Part shown: one piece after another, positions 53,717 through 62,378 of the stretch
Layout: the number at the start of each line of letters is the position of its first letter
Numbering within the stretch: position 1 is the first letter of the stretch
Assembly (NCBI RefSeq): GCF_038148855.1
Contig: NZ_JBBVGR010000004.1
Location: 248,001-312,000 of the forward strand
Origin: Phycobacter sedimenti
Lineage (GTDB): Bacteria > Pseudomonadota > Alphaproteobacteria > Rhodobacterales > Rhodobacteraceae
Reading direction: 5' to 3'
Length of the DNA stretch: 64,000 nucleotides
Notes under the pieces: generated by a model
Database searches by the model: none
Told to the model about the DNA's origin: nothing
The model's input: only the letters and a program-made list of their open reading frames with translations
Program-made: the position numbers and the translations under genes

Positions 53717-53897
53717 CTTTTTGGTCTTGGTCCCCATTTCGCCACATGCCTGTCCGACGGTGCGTCAGAGACCGCAGAATTCCCCCCTGACATTTAAGAA
53801 AATTAAATACAAGACGCCGCTTCACCGCGTAAAATGCAACTCCAGACCTCATAGACATACCTTCATGGGGCTAAGCGCGAAACAAGGGGCATCCGTC

Positions 53898-54338
53898 ATG
53901 CTGAAAGAATTCAAGGACTTCATCTCCAGGGGCAATGTCATGGACATGGCCGTCGGTATTATCGTCGGCGCGGCTTTCACGGCCATTGTCAAAAGCATGG
54001 TCGGTGATCTGATCAATCCGATCATCGGCCTGTTTCTGGGCGGTGTCGACTTCACCAACAGCTACGTGGTGCTCTCGGGAGAGGTTCCCGCAGGTGCCAG
54101 CCTCGAAGCGGCACGGGAAGCTGGCGCAGCCGTCTTCGCCCATGGCGCCTTTATCATGGCCGTCATCAACTTCCTGATCATCGCCTTTGTCGTTTTCATG
54201 TTGGTCCGTTTTGTCAACAAGACCAAGGAAGCCGCGATCCGGCAGGAAGCGGAAGCAGCCCCTGCGGAAGAGGCTCCTGCAGGTCCGAGCGAGCTGGATG
54301 TTCTCCTTGAAATCCGCGACGCTCTGAAAAAGCAATAG
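53898..54338 (+). CDS. mscL: Large-conductance mechanosensitive channel
   Basis: Inner-membrane osmotic safety valve, 146 residues from the ATG at 53898 (RBS AGGGG); an upstream in-frame extension to 53700 is not family-like. MLKEFKDFISRGNVMDMAVG and IIVGAAFTAIVKSMVGDLINP form the N-terminal helix and first membrane span; NFLIIAFVVFMLVRFVNK is the second. The charged C-terminal helix ends DVLLEIRDALKKQ. It is followed by a second, MscS-type channel. Confidence 0.96.
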   Translation: MLKEFKDFISRGNVMDMAVGIIVGAAFTAIVKSMVGDLINPIIGLFLGGVDFTNSYVVLSGEVPAGASLEAAREAGAAVFAHGAFIMAVINFLIIAFVVFMLVRFVNKTKEAAIRQEAEAAPAEEAPAGPSELDVLLEIRDALKKQ

Positions 54339-54467
54339 ATCACGTCCCGGAACGTCAGCTCCATGCCGCCCTCCCCATTTGACCAGAGCCGTCCGCATCC
54401 GCTGACGCTCCTCGGGCATTGGACGCCAAAGAGCATGCAAAATCCCCCGAAGAGAGGAAAACAATAA

Positions 54468-55274
54468 ATGGAAGACATAATCGAACAGGCTGGTGCCCTT
54501 TGGCCGCTGGTCGTCAGCTCCGCAAAGGCGCTGACGGTTCTGGCGCTCGGCTGGCTGGCCACCGGAATGATCAGCGCAGCCGTCCGCCGTCGCATCAACA
54601 AGACACCGCAGATAGATCCGACCCTGGGCAACTTTGCTGCCAGCATCATTCGCTGGGCGCTGCTGGCGGTCGTGCTGGTCGCGGTTCTCGGCATCTTCGG
54701 CATCCAGGCCACCAGCCTCGTGGCCATGCTGGGCGCCGCCACCCTGGCGATCGGCCTGGCTTTACAGGGCACCCTCAGCGATCTGGCAGCAGGTTTCATG
54801 CTGGTGCTGTTCCGACCCTATAAGCTGGGCCAATTTGTCGATATCGGCGGCACGGCGGGCACGGTCAAGGATCTGAACCTCTTCATGACCGAACTGGCGA
54901 CAGCGGACAATGTTCAGATCATCATTCCAAATGGCAAGGCCTGGGGGTCGATCATCACCAACTACTCGGCGCACGATACGCGCCGTGTCGATCTGGTGTT
55001 CGGGATCGATTACGGCGACAGTGCCGACAAGGCCAAGGGCATCATCCTCCAGCAAGCGGCTGCGGATACCCGCGTCATGAAGGACCCCGCTCCGTGGGTT
55101 CGGGTCACCAACCTAGGCGACAGTTCGGTGGATCTTACCGCGCGGATCTGGTGCAAGGCCTCGGACTATTGGGAGGTGAAATTCGCCATGACACAAGCCG
55201 TGAAGGAGGCTTTTGACGCCGAAGGCATTTCAATCCCCTATCCCCACAGCGTTGAGATCAAAAAGGACGGCTAG
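54468..55274 (+). CDS. Small-conductance mechanosensitive channel, MscS family
   Basis: A 268-residue MscS-type channel with an N-terminal helix, a second span (ILALGW-like region), and the pore-lining helix (LVAMLGAATLAIGLALQGTL). The following beta domain begins with DLAAGFMLVLFRPYKLGQFV and includes IIIPNGKAWGSIITNYS. It gates in response to membrane tension. Clustering with mscL, 129 bases upstream on the same strand, suggests an osmotic-shock unit. Confidence 0.95.
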   Translation: MEDIIEQAGALWPLVVSSAKALTVLALGWLATGMISAAVRRRINKTPQIDPTLGNFAASIIRWALLAVVLVAVLGIFGIQATSLVAMLGAATLAIGLALQGTLSDLAAGFMLVLFRPYKLGQFVDIGGTAGTVKDLNLFMTELATADNVQIIIPNGKAWGSIITNYSAHDTRRVDLVFGIDYGDSADKAKGIILQQAAADTRVMKDPAPWVRVTNLGDSSVDLTARIWCKASDYWEVKFAMTQAVKEAFDAEGISIPYPHSVEIKKDG

Positions 55275-55436
55275 CACTCCCGCCCGTCTTCGGGGCTTGC
55301 GCCACTTATCCCGTTGGGCCCGGCGCTTTCAAAGCACCCGTTTCCGCCTGTTGCAACGACGCAGCGCGCCTGCGCGGCGCCCGGCCCAACGCTGTATTCT
55401 GTCGCCGAAGGCACAGACTCAGGGGCGGGAGCGCTC
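55274..55436. repeat. Nested palindromic repeat, copy D
   Basis: CACTCCCGCCCG at the left is paired with GGGGCGGGAGCG at the right. Inside, TTGGGCCCGGCGC and GCGCCCGGCCCAA form a 13-bp arm pair with one mismatch, around a spacer of about 50 bases. It starts at the end of the MscS-type gene and overlaps the last codons of the convergent GNAT gene. Confidence 0.8.
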
Positions 55437-55958
55437 CGTGGTCCTGCTCATCACAAGGGTGGGCTTACCCTGATAGCTGGCTGGCTCTTGCCGTACCCGG
55501 TACCCTAATTTCAGAGCCACCTTCTGAGACACGTCATGCGCGGGATCAAACAGACAGACTGTTTCGCTCCAGTCTTTGCTTTCATCGGCCCAGCGGTGCA
55601 TCGCGCTTACCGCCTCACTTGCGAGTCCGCGGCCATGGGCCTTGGGCGCCAAAACCCATCCCGCCTCGGGAAGATGATTCAGCGTCGGCTCTATATCGCG
55701 TTTGAAATCAGAAAACCCGACCTCGCCAAGAAACCCGCCACTATCGCGATCCTTCACCGCCCAGTAACCATATCCCATCGCCTGCCAATGCCCCATATTC
55801 CGCAAGAGGCGTGCCCAAGAGGCCTCGGGCGTGGACGGAACACCGCTGATGTAGCGCACGACCACCGGATCCGCCCAGAGCGCCGCGACGTCCGGGAAGT
55901 CCTCTGCCCGGTGCGGCCGCAGGATCAGCCGGTCGGTCTCCAGCACGACATCCCTCAC
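55419..55958 (-). CDS. GNAT family N-acetyltransferase
   Basis: A 179-residue RimJ/RimL-type acetyltransferase: ETDRLILRPHRAEDFPDVA at the N-terminus, FLGEVGFSDF, and the acetyl-CoA loop region PKAHGRGLASEAVSAMHRW. The substrate is unknown. Its last codons (SRP) fall within a palindromic repeat. It overlaps ytoQ by 4 bases, so both are probably co-translated. Confidence 0.9.
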   Translation of the reverse strand: MRDVVLETDRLILRPHRAEDFPDVAALWADPVVVRYISGVPSTPEASWARLLRNMGHWQAMGYGYWAVKDRDSGGFLGEVGFSDFKRDIEPTLNHLPEAGWVLAPKAHGRGLASEAVSAMHRWADESKDWSETVCLFDPAHDVSQKVALKLGYRVRQEPASYQGKPTLVMSRTTERSRP

Positions 55959-56404
55959 GTCGGCAGCTGCCCCGTCAGCACATAGGTCAGGATCTCCACG
56001 ACCTGTCGCGGCTCCTCAGCCGCCGCCAGGGCCGCTGCATGCACTTCTTTCAAAGCGTGCTGATGCTCCGGCAGGCTCAGAACGATAATGGATTTGCCCA
56101 ATGCCGCCGCATAGCCTGCATCAAAAGCCGCATTCCACTGGCGGTACTTTTCGCCGAAACGCACGACGACCACATCGGCCCCCTCGATCCCCTTGCGGGT
56201 CCGGATCGCGTTGACCATGGCGCCCTTGTGATCATGCCAGTATTTGTTTTCTTCGGCGCCGAGAATTGCCACGCCGCAGTCATCACTGGCGGCGTGATCA
56301 GTTACGGGACTGTTGAAGGTCACATCCAGACCTGATGCCCCCGCAATGATCTGTTCCCGCCAGTCGGTGTGGATTTCGCCCGAGAGATATACGTTCAAAG
56401 TCAT
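55955..56404 (-). CDS. ytoQ: YtoQ family protein
   Basis: A 149-residue protein beginning MTLNVYLSGEIHTDWREQI, the recognised YtoQ start, preceded by GGAGGACAAC. The layout resembles nucleoside 2-deoxyribosyltransferase-like folds (GADVVVVRFGEKYRQWNAAF; SIIVLSLPEH), but the family function is unestablished. It precedes the GNAT gene with a 4-base overlap. Confidence 0.9.
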   Translation of the reverse strand: MTLNVYLSGEIHTDWREQIIAGASGLDVTFNSPVTDHAASDDCGVAILGAEENKYWHDHKGAMVNAIRTRKGIEGADVVVVRFGEKYRQWNAAFDAGYAAALGKSIIVLSLPEHQHALKEVHAAALAAAEEPRQVVEILTYVLTGQLPT

Positions 56405-56471
56405 GTTGTCCTCCGTTCGCTGTCCTGCCCTGCTTAGACCGGATCGCTGCGGCGGACCAGACCGGCCAGTC

Positions 56472-57107
56472 TTACGTGCGCCGCGCCACCAGGAACCGGT
56501 TTGGCGGATTGGCCGGGTAGTTCCCCGTCTCCACGATCTCGAAACCGGCAGCCTCAATGCGCGCCTGCCAATCTGCGATCGACATGAAGTGCACCACGCT
56601 TGGCGCCTTCCCGAACAACTGCATGACCGGAATCATCACCCGCATCATCAGACGTAGAAACACACTCTTGCTGTCCTTCAGGCAGGGGGTCTTCGAGATG
56701 AACAGGCCTGCGGGGCGGATCCTGCTGTGGACTTGGCCCAGCGCAGAGTCCAGATCTCCGACCAGATGGAACAGATTGAAGCCCATCACGGCGTCAAAGG
56801 CTTCCTGCGGTGCGTCTGCGACATCCGAGACGACAAAGCGCAGGTTGTTTTCCCCCGCCTCCTCTTTCTTGCGCTGCGCAATGGAAATCATTGCCGGCGC
56901 AATATCCGTGGCCGTGTAGCAGGCAACCGCATCCCGAAGGCGCAAAGCCGTGGTACCTGTGCCGCACCCAAGCTCCAACACGCGATCCTCGGGCCCCAGA
57001 TAGCTGCGAACTCTCTCAAGCGTATAATCGTAGGCGGCAGGATCTCCGACCGGGCTGCGGGCGTATTTTTCTGCGATCCTGTCCCAGAACTGAACGGATG
57101 ATGACAT
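56472..57107 (-). CDS. Class I SAM-dependent methyltransferase
   Basis: A 211-residue methyltransferase with the SAM-binding motif VLELGCGTGTTALRL, motif II-like YTATDIAPAMI and motif IV FDAVMGFNLFHL. Acceptor unknown. It lies 68 bases upstream of ytoQ on the same strand and is divergent from a LysR gene, which may regulate it. Confidence 0.9.
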   Translation of the reverse strand: MSSSVQFWDRIAEKYARSPVGDPAAYDYTLERVRSYLGPEDRVLELGCGTGTTALRLRDAVACYTATDIAPAMISIAQRKKEEAGENNLRFVVSDVADAPQEAFDAVMGFNLFHLVGDLDSALGQVHSRIRPAGLFISKTPCLKDSKSVFLRLMMRVMIPVMQLFGKAPSVVHFMSIADWQARIEAAGFEIVETGNYPANPPNRFLVARRT

Positions 57108-57193
57108 GGCTCTGATCTCCTTTGCCGACAGAATAGCGGCCGAGCCCTCATGCAGGAATTGCTCAAAATCGCAGTCTGTATATACATCAATGT

Positions 57194-58084
57194 ATGAGCA
57201 GCCCGCCCAACAGGTTTGACTGGAACCATATCCGCGCCTTTCTGGCTACGGCCGAGGAAGGCTCGCTGTCCGCGGCAGCCCGCCGTCTGCACCTCACGCA
57301 ACCCACACTCAGCCGTCAGGTGGCCGCGCTGGAGGAGGAACTGGGCCTCATGCTGTTCGAGCGGATCGGCAAATCCCTGCACCTGACCCAGGCCGGAGTG
57401 GAGTTGCTGGAACACACACGCCCCATGGGTCTTGCCGCCGACAGGATTGCCCTGGCCGCCATGGGGCAATCCCAGTCGATCACGGGAACGGTGCGGATCA
57501 CCGCCAGCGACATCTACTCGGCCTATGTGCTGCCGCAGATGCTGCACCGCCTTTCGAAACTGGCGCCAGAGCTGAACGTGGAGATCATCGCGGCCAATGA
57601 CATTCGCGACCTGATGCGCCGCGAAGCGGATATCGCCATCCGCCATGTCCGGCCCGAGCAGCCTGAGCTGATCACACGCCTCGTGCACGAGGATACCGCC
57701 CATTTCTATGCCGCCCCCACCTATCTGGAGCGCTTCGGAAGACCGGAGGTCTTCGAAGACCTGTCCCGCCACGAGTTCATCAGCTTCGGCAGCGTCAAGG
57801 AGACGATCGACTATCTGCGACCGCTGGGCATCACATTGACGGCGCGCAACTTTCGCCATAGCTCGCACAATGGTCTTGTCGCATGGGAACTGGTCAGGAA
57901 GGGCTTTGGCCTTGCCCCCATGGCCGACCGTGTCGGCACCCTGACACCGGAAGTCGAACGTCTCTTCCCCGGGATGGAGCCGATCCGCTTTCCGGTCTGG
58001 CTGACGACGCACCGCGAGTTGCACACCAGCCGCAAGATCCGCATCGTCTTCGACCTGCTTGCAGATATGCTCTCCGCAAAATGA
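57194..58084 (+). CDS. LysR family transcriptional regulator
   Basis: A 296-residue LysR protein. The helix-turn-helix is WNHIRAFLATAEEGSLSAAA followed by RLHLTQPTLSRQVAALEEEL, and the effector-binding domain follows from about residue 90. The effector is unknown. It is divergent from the methyltransferase gene and convergent with pheT. Confidence 0.94.
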   Translation: MSSPPNRFDWNHIRAFLATAEEGSLSAAARRLHLTQPTLSRQVAALEEELGLMLFERIGKSLHLTQAGVELLEHTRPMGLAADRIALAAMGQSQSITGTVRITASDIYSAYVLPQMLHRLSKLAPELNVEIIAANDIRDLMRREADIAIRHVRPEQPELITRLVHEDTAHFYAAPTYLERFGRPEVFEDLSRHEFISFGSVKETIDYLRPLGITLTARNFRHSSHNGLVAWELVRKGFGLAPMADRVGTLTPEVERLFPGMEPIRFPVWLTTHRELHTSRKIRIVFDLLADMLSAK

Positions 58085-58085
58085 A

Positions 58086-58110
58086 ACCGCGCCCCGAAGC
58101 GGAGCGCGGT
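58086..58110. terminator. Hairpin between lysR and pheT
   Basis: ACCGCGC pairs with GCGCGGT over an 11-base loop between the convergent genes. No T-run is seen on either strand, so a termination role is uncertain. Confidence 0.4.
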
Positions 58111-58139
58111 CTATCCGGCAAAAATACAATCAGGGCGGG

Positions 58140-60536
58140 TTACCCGCGCAAGGAACCGCCTGTGGCCTTGGTCACCTTGGCGATGATCTTCTCACTCACC
58201 GCTTCGATGTCCTTTTCTTTTAGCGTCTTGTCGCTGGGCTGAAGGCGCACGGTGATGGCCAGGGACTTCTTGCCCTCGCCAAGGCTGCCGCCAATGAACT
58301 CATCGAAGACGCGCACGTCCTCAATCAGCGCCTTGTCGGCACCGGCTGCGGCATTGACCAGGGTCAGCGCCTCGACGCTTTCGTCCACCACAAAGGCAAA
58401 ATCACGCTCCACGGCCTGCAGGTCGCTGATCGCAAGAGCTGCACGGGTTGCGCCCGAGTTGCGCGGCAGTGGCACTTCGTCCGGCCAGATGGTGAAGGCC
58501 ACGGCAGGTCCCTTGACGCCCATCTCGCTCAGCACCTTGGGGTGCACTTCGCCAAAGACCGCCAGGACCTTCTTGGGTCCGAGACAAATCTTGCCATGAC
58601 GCCCCGGATGCCACCAAGCGTCACCGTCCCGCAGGATCTGCACTTTGCTCGGCGCGCCGATGGCGGCCAGAACGGCCTCGACATCGGCCTTGGCATCGAA
58701 GGCATCCACGGGGCGAGCCGCGCCATGCACATCCTTGGGACCGGTACGTCCCACCAGAAGGCCCGCGATCTGATCTCGCTGCTCGCCCGGCTCACCGCCA
58801 TGAAAGACGGGACCGGCCTCGAACAGGGCCAGATCCGCAAACCCCCGCGCCTGGTTGCGCGCGGCGGCCAGCAGAAGGCCCGCCAGAAGATCCGGACGCA
58901 TGTGCGACATCTCGGACGAAATAGGGTTCGCCAGCATGGTCGTATCGGCACCACCGCCAAAGAGCGTCGCCGAGTCCTTGTCGATGAAGGTATAGCTGAC
59001 GATCTCGTTGTAGCCGAGGCTGGCTGCCGTGCGCCGCGCCATCTGCTGGCGGCGCTGCTGCGGGGTCATCACCGGTTTCGGAATGCCCGGCGTCAGGCGC
59101 GCCAGCGGCTTGCCCTGAAGTTTGGTCAGCGAGGCGATCCGCGCCACCTCTTCGACCAGATCGGCCTCTCCCTGCACATCGGGGCGCCAACTTGGCACAT
59201 GGGCCATGTTGCCCTCAAGCCGGAAGCCAAGTCGGGTCAGCGTCTGGCGTTGATCGCTTTCGGGGATATCCATGCCGACCAGAGACTGCACCCGGCTTGC
59301 GTCCAGTTTATAGGCGCGTGAATGATCCGGCACATCGCCCGCGATCACCACTTCGGAGGGCTCGCCGCCGCAGAGATCGAGGATCATCTGCGTCGCGCGG
59401 TGCAGCCCTTCGAGGGTGTATTCCGGATCCACGCCGCGTTCGAACCGGTAGCGCGCATCCGAGTTGATCTTCAGCGCGCGGCCCGTGGTTGCGATCTGCA
59501 CGTGATCCCAGAAGGCGCTTTCGAGGAAGACATCGACGGTCTCCTCGGTGCAGCCGGTTTCCTCGCCGCCCATGATGCCGGCGATGCTTTCGGGGCCGTT
59601 GGCGTCGGAAATCACCATCTGGCCCGCGCCAAGGGTGTATTCCTTCTCATCCAGCGCCAGCAGGGTCTCGCCGCCCTTGGCGCGATGAACCCGCAGATCG
59701 CCCTGAACCTTTGCCGCGTCAAAGACGTGCAGCGGACGGTTCTGATCGAAGGTAAAGAAGTTGGTGATATCCACCAGCGCCGAAATCGGACGCAGACCGA
59801 TGGCCGTCAGCCGGTCTTGCAGCCACTGCGGGCTGGGGCCGTTCTTGACGCCCTTGATCAGACGCCCGGTAAAGAGCGGGCAACCGTCCAGGGTATCTTC
59901 GTCGATCGTGACCTTGATCGGGCTTTCGAAATGGCCGGGGATGGTGTCAAAATCCGGTGTTTTCAGCGTCCCAAGACCCCGCGCGGCCAAATCGCGCGCA
60001 ATCCCGTAAACACCCAGCGCATCAGGGCGGTTCGGGGTGATGGCGATCTCGATCATCGGATCGACCTTGGAAGGGTCGTTTTCCGCCAGCCAGTCGATCA
60101 GCCGGTCGCCCACCTCGCCCGAGGGGAGTTCAACGATCCCGTCGTGATCCTCGCCCAGCTCCAGCTCGCGCCAGGAGGCCATCATGCCGTGGCTTTCGAC
60201 GCCACGGATCTTGCCCACCGAGAGGGTGATATCAAGGCCGGGCACATAGTCGCCGGGCTTACACAGCACCACGGTGATCCCTTCGCGTGCATTGGGCGCG
60301 CCGCAGACGATCTGCTTCTCGCCCTCGTCGGTCATCACGTTACATACGCGCAAACGGTCGGCATCGGGGTGCTGCTCGGCGCCCACGACCTTGGCCAGGG
60401 TAAAGCCTTTCAGCGCATCGGCCGGGTTCACGATCTCTTCGACCTCAAGGCCCAGATCGGTGAGGGTTTCGGCGATCTCCTCGACCGAGGCATCGGTGTC
60501 GAGGTGGTCTTTCAGCCAGGAGAGGGTGAATTTCAT
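58140..60536 (-). CDS. pheT: Phenylalanyl-tRNA synthetase beta subunit
   Basis: Large subunit of the heterotetrameric PheRS, 798 residues. It has the N-terminal tRNA-binding EMAP-like domain (AEQHPDADRLRVCNV; KIRGVESHGMMASWRELELG), the B3/B4 editing region, B5 (ARIASLTKLQG), and the C-terminal ferredoxin-like anticodon-binding domain. Its ATG overlaps the stop of the inserted ORF by 4 bases (ATGA), so translation is coupled to it. Confidence 0.97.
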   Translation of the reverse strand: MKFTLSWLKDHLDTDASVEEIAETLTDLGLEVEEIVNPADALKGFTLAKVVGAEQHPDADRLRVCNVMTDEGEKQIVCGAPNAREGITVVLCKPGDYVPGLDITLSVGKIRGVESHGMMASWRELELGEDHDGIVELPSGEVGDRLIDWLAENDPSKVDPMIEIAITPNRPDALGVYGIARDLAARGLGTLKTPDFDTIPGHFESPIKVTIDEDTLDGCPLFTGRLIKGVKNGPSPQWLQDRLTAIGLRPISALVDITNFFTFDQNRPLHVFDAAKVQGDLRVHRAKGGETLLALDEKEYTLGAGQMVISDANGPESIAGIMGGEETGCTEETVDVFLESAFWDHVQIATTGRALKINSDARYRFERGVDPEYTLEGLHRATQMILDLCGGEPSEVVIAGDVPDHSRAYKLDASRVQSLVGMDIPESDQRQTLTRLGFRLEGNMAHVPSWRPDVQGEADLVEEVARIASLTKLQGKPLARLTPGIPKPVMTPQQRRQQMARRTAASLGYNEIVSYTFIDKDSATLFGGGADTTMLANPISSEMSHMRPDLLAGLLLAAARNQARGFADLALFEAGPVFHGGEPGEQRDQIAGLLVGRTGPKDVHGAARPVDAFDAKADVEAVLAAIGAPSKVQILRDGDAWWHPGRHGKICLGPKKVLAVFGEVHPKVLSEMGVKGPAVAFTIWPDEVPLPRNSGATRAALAISDLQAVERDFAFVVDESVEALTLVNAAAGADKALIEDVRVFDEFIGGSLGEGKKSLAITVRLQPSDKTLKEKDIEAVSEKIIAKVTKATGGSLRG

Positions 60537-61015
60537 GTTCTTAGTTCCTTCACAGCGGCATCAAGAAGGTCATGATGTGCGTTTAAGAATTCCGGGGACA
60601 ACCGAGATTGGTCAGCCAAAGTCTCACCGACTGTTAAGCTAGAGATTTCGGTGTTGAGTTCGCCGAGGTAGCGACGGACGGCATCACGCATTGGTTCTTC
60701 ACAAAACAGCTGTACTAACGAAGCAGAAGCCCACAATCTGTCGAATTCGTTGGCCTCACGTACATCAGTCTTTCTTACGTAAAGAGCCGACTGGCGCAGA
60801 GCGAGCAGGTCTTTCAACGCTGACCTTTTTTCGGTCAATAGCTCTTTCTCTCGATCAGCTCTTTTCTCCACGACATAGCTTTGCTTCGCAACGATCCAAG
60901 CCCCAACGGCGGCAACAATTGCCGCAAAAACGGGAGACCAATCCGCAAAGGCCGCCAACCACGAGAAATCGTGACAGACGTTTTCACAAGCTGAAATCGT
61001 CGCAGTGTCCGTCAC
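60533..61015 (-). CDS. Hypothetical membrane protein between pheS and pheT
   Basis: A 160-residue protein starting with GTG, which overlaps the pheS stop (GTGA); its own stop overlaps the pheT start (ATGA). One membrane helix (VFAAIVAAVGAWIVAKQSYV, about residues 29-48) is followed by a charged, possibly coiled-coil segment (EKRADREKELLTEKRSALKD). GC content is visibly lower than pheS and pheT. No family is recognised. The double coupling argues that it is translated in stoichiometric relation with PheRS. Confidence 0.75.
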   Translation of the reverse strand: MTDTATISACENVCHDFSWLAAFADWSPVFAAIVAAVGAWIVAKQSYVVEKRADREKELLTEKRSALKDLLALRQSALYVRKTDVREANEFDRLWASASLVQLFCEEPMRDAVRRYLGELNTEISSLTVGETLADQSRLSPEFLNAHHDLLDAAVKELRT

Positions 61016-62085
61016 CGGCTCAAACCACCATGCAACGTCGGCACGTCTAGGCAGCTGAACCCATAATGACGCAGCCAGCGCAGGTCGCTGTCGAAAAAGG
61101 CGCGCAGGTCGGGGATGCCGTATTTCAGCATCGCAAGGCGGTCGATACCGATGCCGAATGCAAAGCCCTGATAAACGTCGGGATCGATGCCGCCGGCGGC
61201 AATCACCTTGGGGTGCACCATGCCGGAGCCGAGGATCTCCATCCAGTCGTCGCCCTCACCGATCTTCAGCTGGCCATTGTCCCAGGAACAGCGGATGTCC
61301 ACCTCGGCCGAAGGTTCGGTGAAGGGGAAGTGCGAGGCGCGGAAGCGCAGCTCCACGTCGTCCACCTCGAAGAAGGATTTGACAAATTCTTCCAGCACCC
61401 ATTTGAGGTTCGCCATCGAGATGTCCTTGTCCAGCGCCAGGCCTTCGACCTGGTGGAACATCGGCGTATGGGTCTGATCGTAGTCGGCACGGTAGACACC
61501 GCCGGGGCAGATCACGCGCAGGGGCGCGCCCATCTTCTCCATCGACTGGATCTGCACCGGGCTGGTATGCGTGCGCAGCACATGCGGCGGGCGATCATCG
61601 CCCTCGGCGCGGTGCATGTAGAAGGTGTCCATCTCGGCGCGGGCGGGATGGTGGCCGGGAATGTTCAGCGCATCGAAGTTGTACCAGTCGGTTTCGATCC
61701 GAGCCCCTTCTGCGACGGAAAAGCCGAGTTCTGCAAAGATCGCGGTCAACTCTTCGCTGGCCTGGCTGATCGGGTGCAGACTGCCCTGGCGCTGGGGCCG
61801 CGTCGGCAGGGTCACATCGAGCCACTCGGTGCGCAGGCGCTCGTCCAGCGCGGCATCGGCCAGCGCGGCCTTTTTCGCGGCCAGCGCCGAGTTGATCTCA
61901 TCCTTCAGCGCATTGAGCGCCGGACCAACGGTCTGGCGTTCCTCGGGCGTCATCTTGCCCAATTCGCGCATCTTCAGGGCCACTTCACCCTTCTTGCCGA
62001 CAGCGGCCAGGCGGATCGCCTCCAGCGCGTCCTCATCACGGGCATCGGCAATCTGCCCCAGATATTTTGCCTTAAGATCGTCCAT
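61012..62085 (-). CDS. pheS: Phenylalanyl-tRNA synthetase alpha subunit
   Basis: Catalytic subunit of PheRS, 357 residues, with an N-terminal coiled-coil, the class II motifs (motif 2 LLRTHTSPVQIQSM-like and VYRADYDQTHTPMFHQVEG) and motif 3 (GFAFGIGIDRLAMLKYGIPDLR). It makes Phe-tRNA. It is the first visible gene of the pheS-ORF-pheT operon; upstream lies a divergent gene rather than rplT, which is the common neighbour. Confidence 0.97.
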   Translation of the reverse strand: MDDLKAKYLGQIADARDEDALEAIRLAAVGKKGEVALKMRELGKMTPEERQTVGPALNALKDEINSALAAKKAALADAALDERLRTEWLDVTLPTRPQRQGSLHPISQASEELTAIFAELGFSVAEGARIETDWYNFDALNIPGHHPARAEMDTFYMHRAEGDDRPPHVLRTHTSPVQIQSMEKMGAPLRVICPGGVYRADYDQTHTPMFHQVEGLALDKDISMANLKWVLEEFVKSFFEVDDVELRFRASHFPFTEPSAEVDIRCSWDNGQLKIGEGDDWMEILGSGMVHPKVIAAGGIDPDVYQGFAFGIGIDRLAMLKYGIPDLRAFFDSDLRWLRHYGFSCLDVPTLHGGLSR

Positions 62086-62378
62086 GACGGTCCCCTGAAT
62101 TTTGCTTGGCTCGTGCTACCACAGCAGCGGCTGAAAGCAAGACCCATCACGTCGCGCTGCCCCCTTGGATCGCCGTGCCCGCTGCTCCGCTGGGATCCGT
62201 GAACCAGGCCGAATTGGGATCCTCGCAGGCTGAACCTGTGACGCCCAGCGGCAGATGTAGACCGAAACAACGACAAACCATCAACAACTTTTACACACAT
62301 GGAATTTGCAGAATCGCCTTTTGCGTGTGTGACTAAAGGCGTTCAGTTCACAGTTAATCGGAGGTTGGAAGAGCTCTC

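Noticed and set aside
59322..60575. 417-codon open frame antisense to pheT
   Set aside because: PheT is unambiguous on the minus strand and the antisense product has no recognisable domain.
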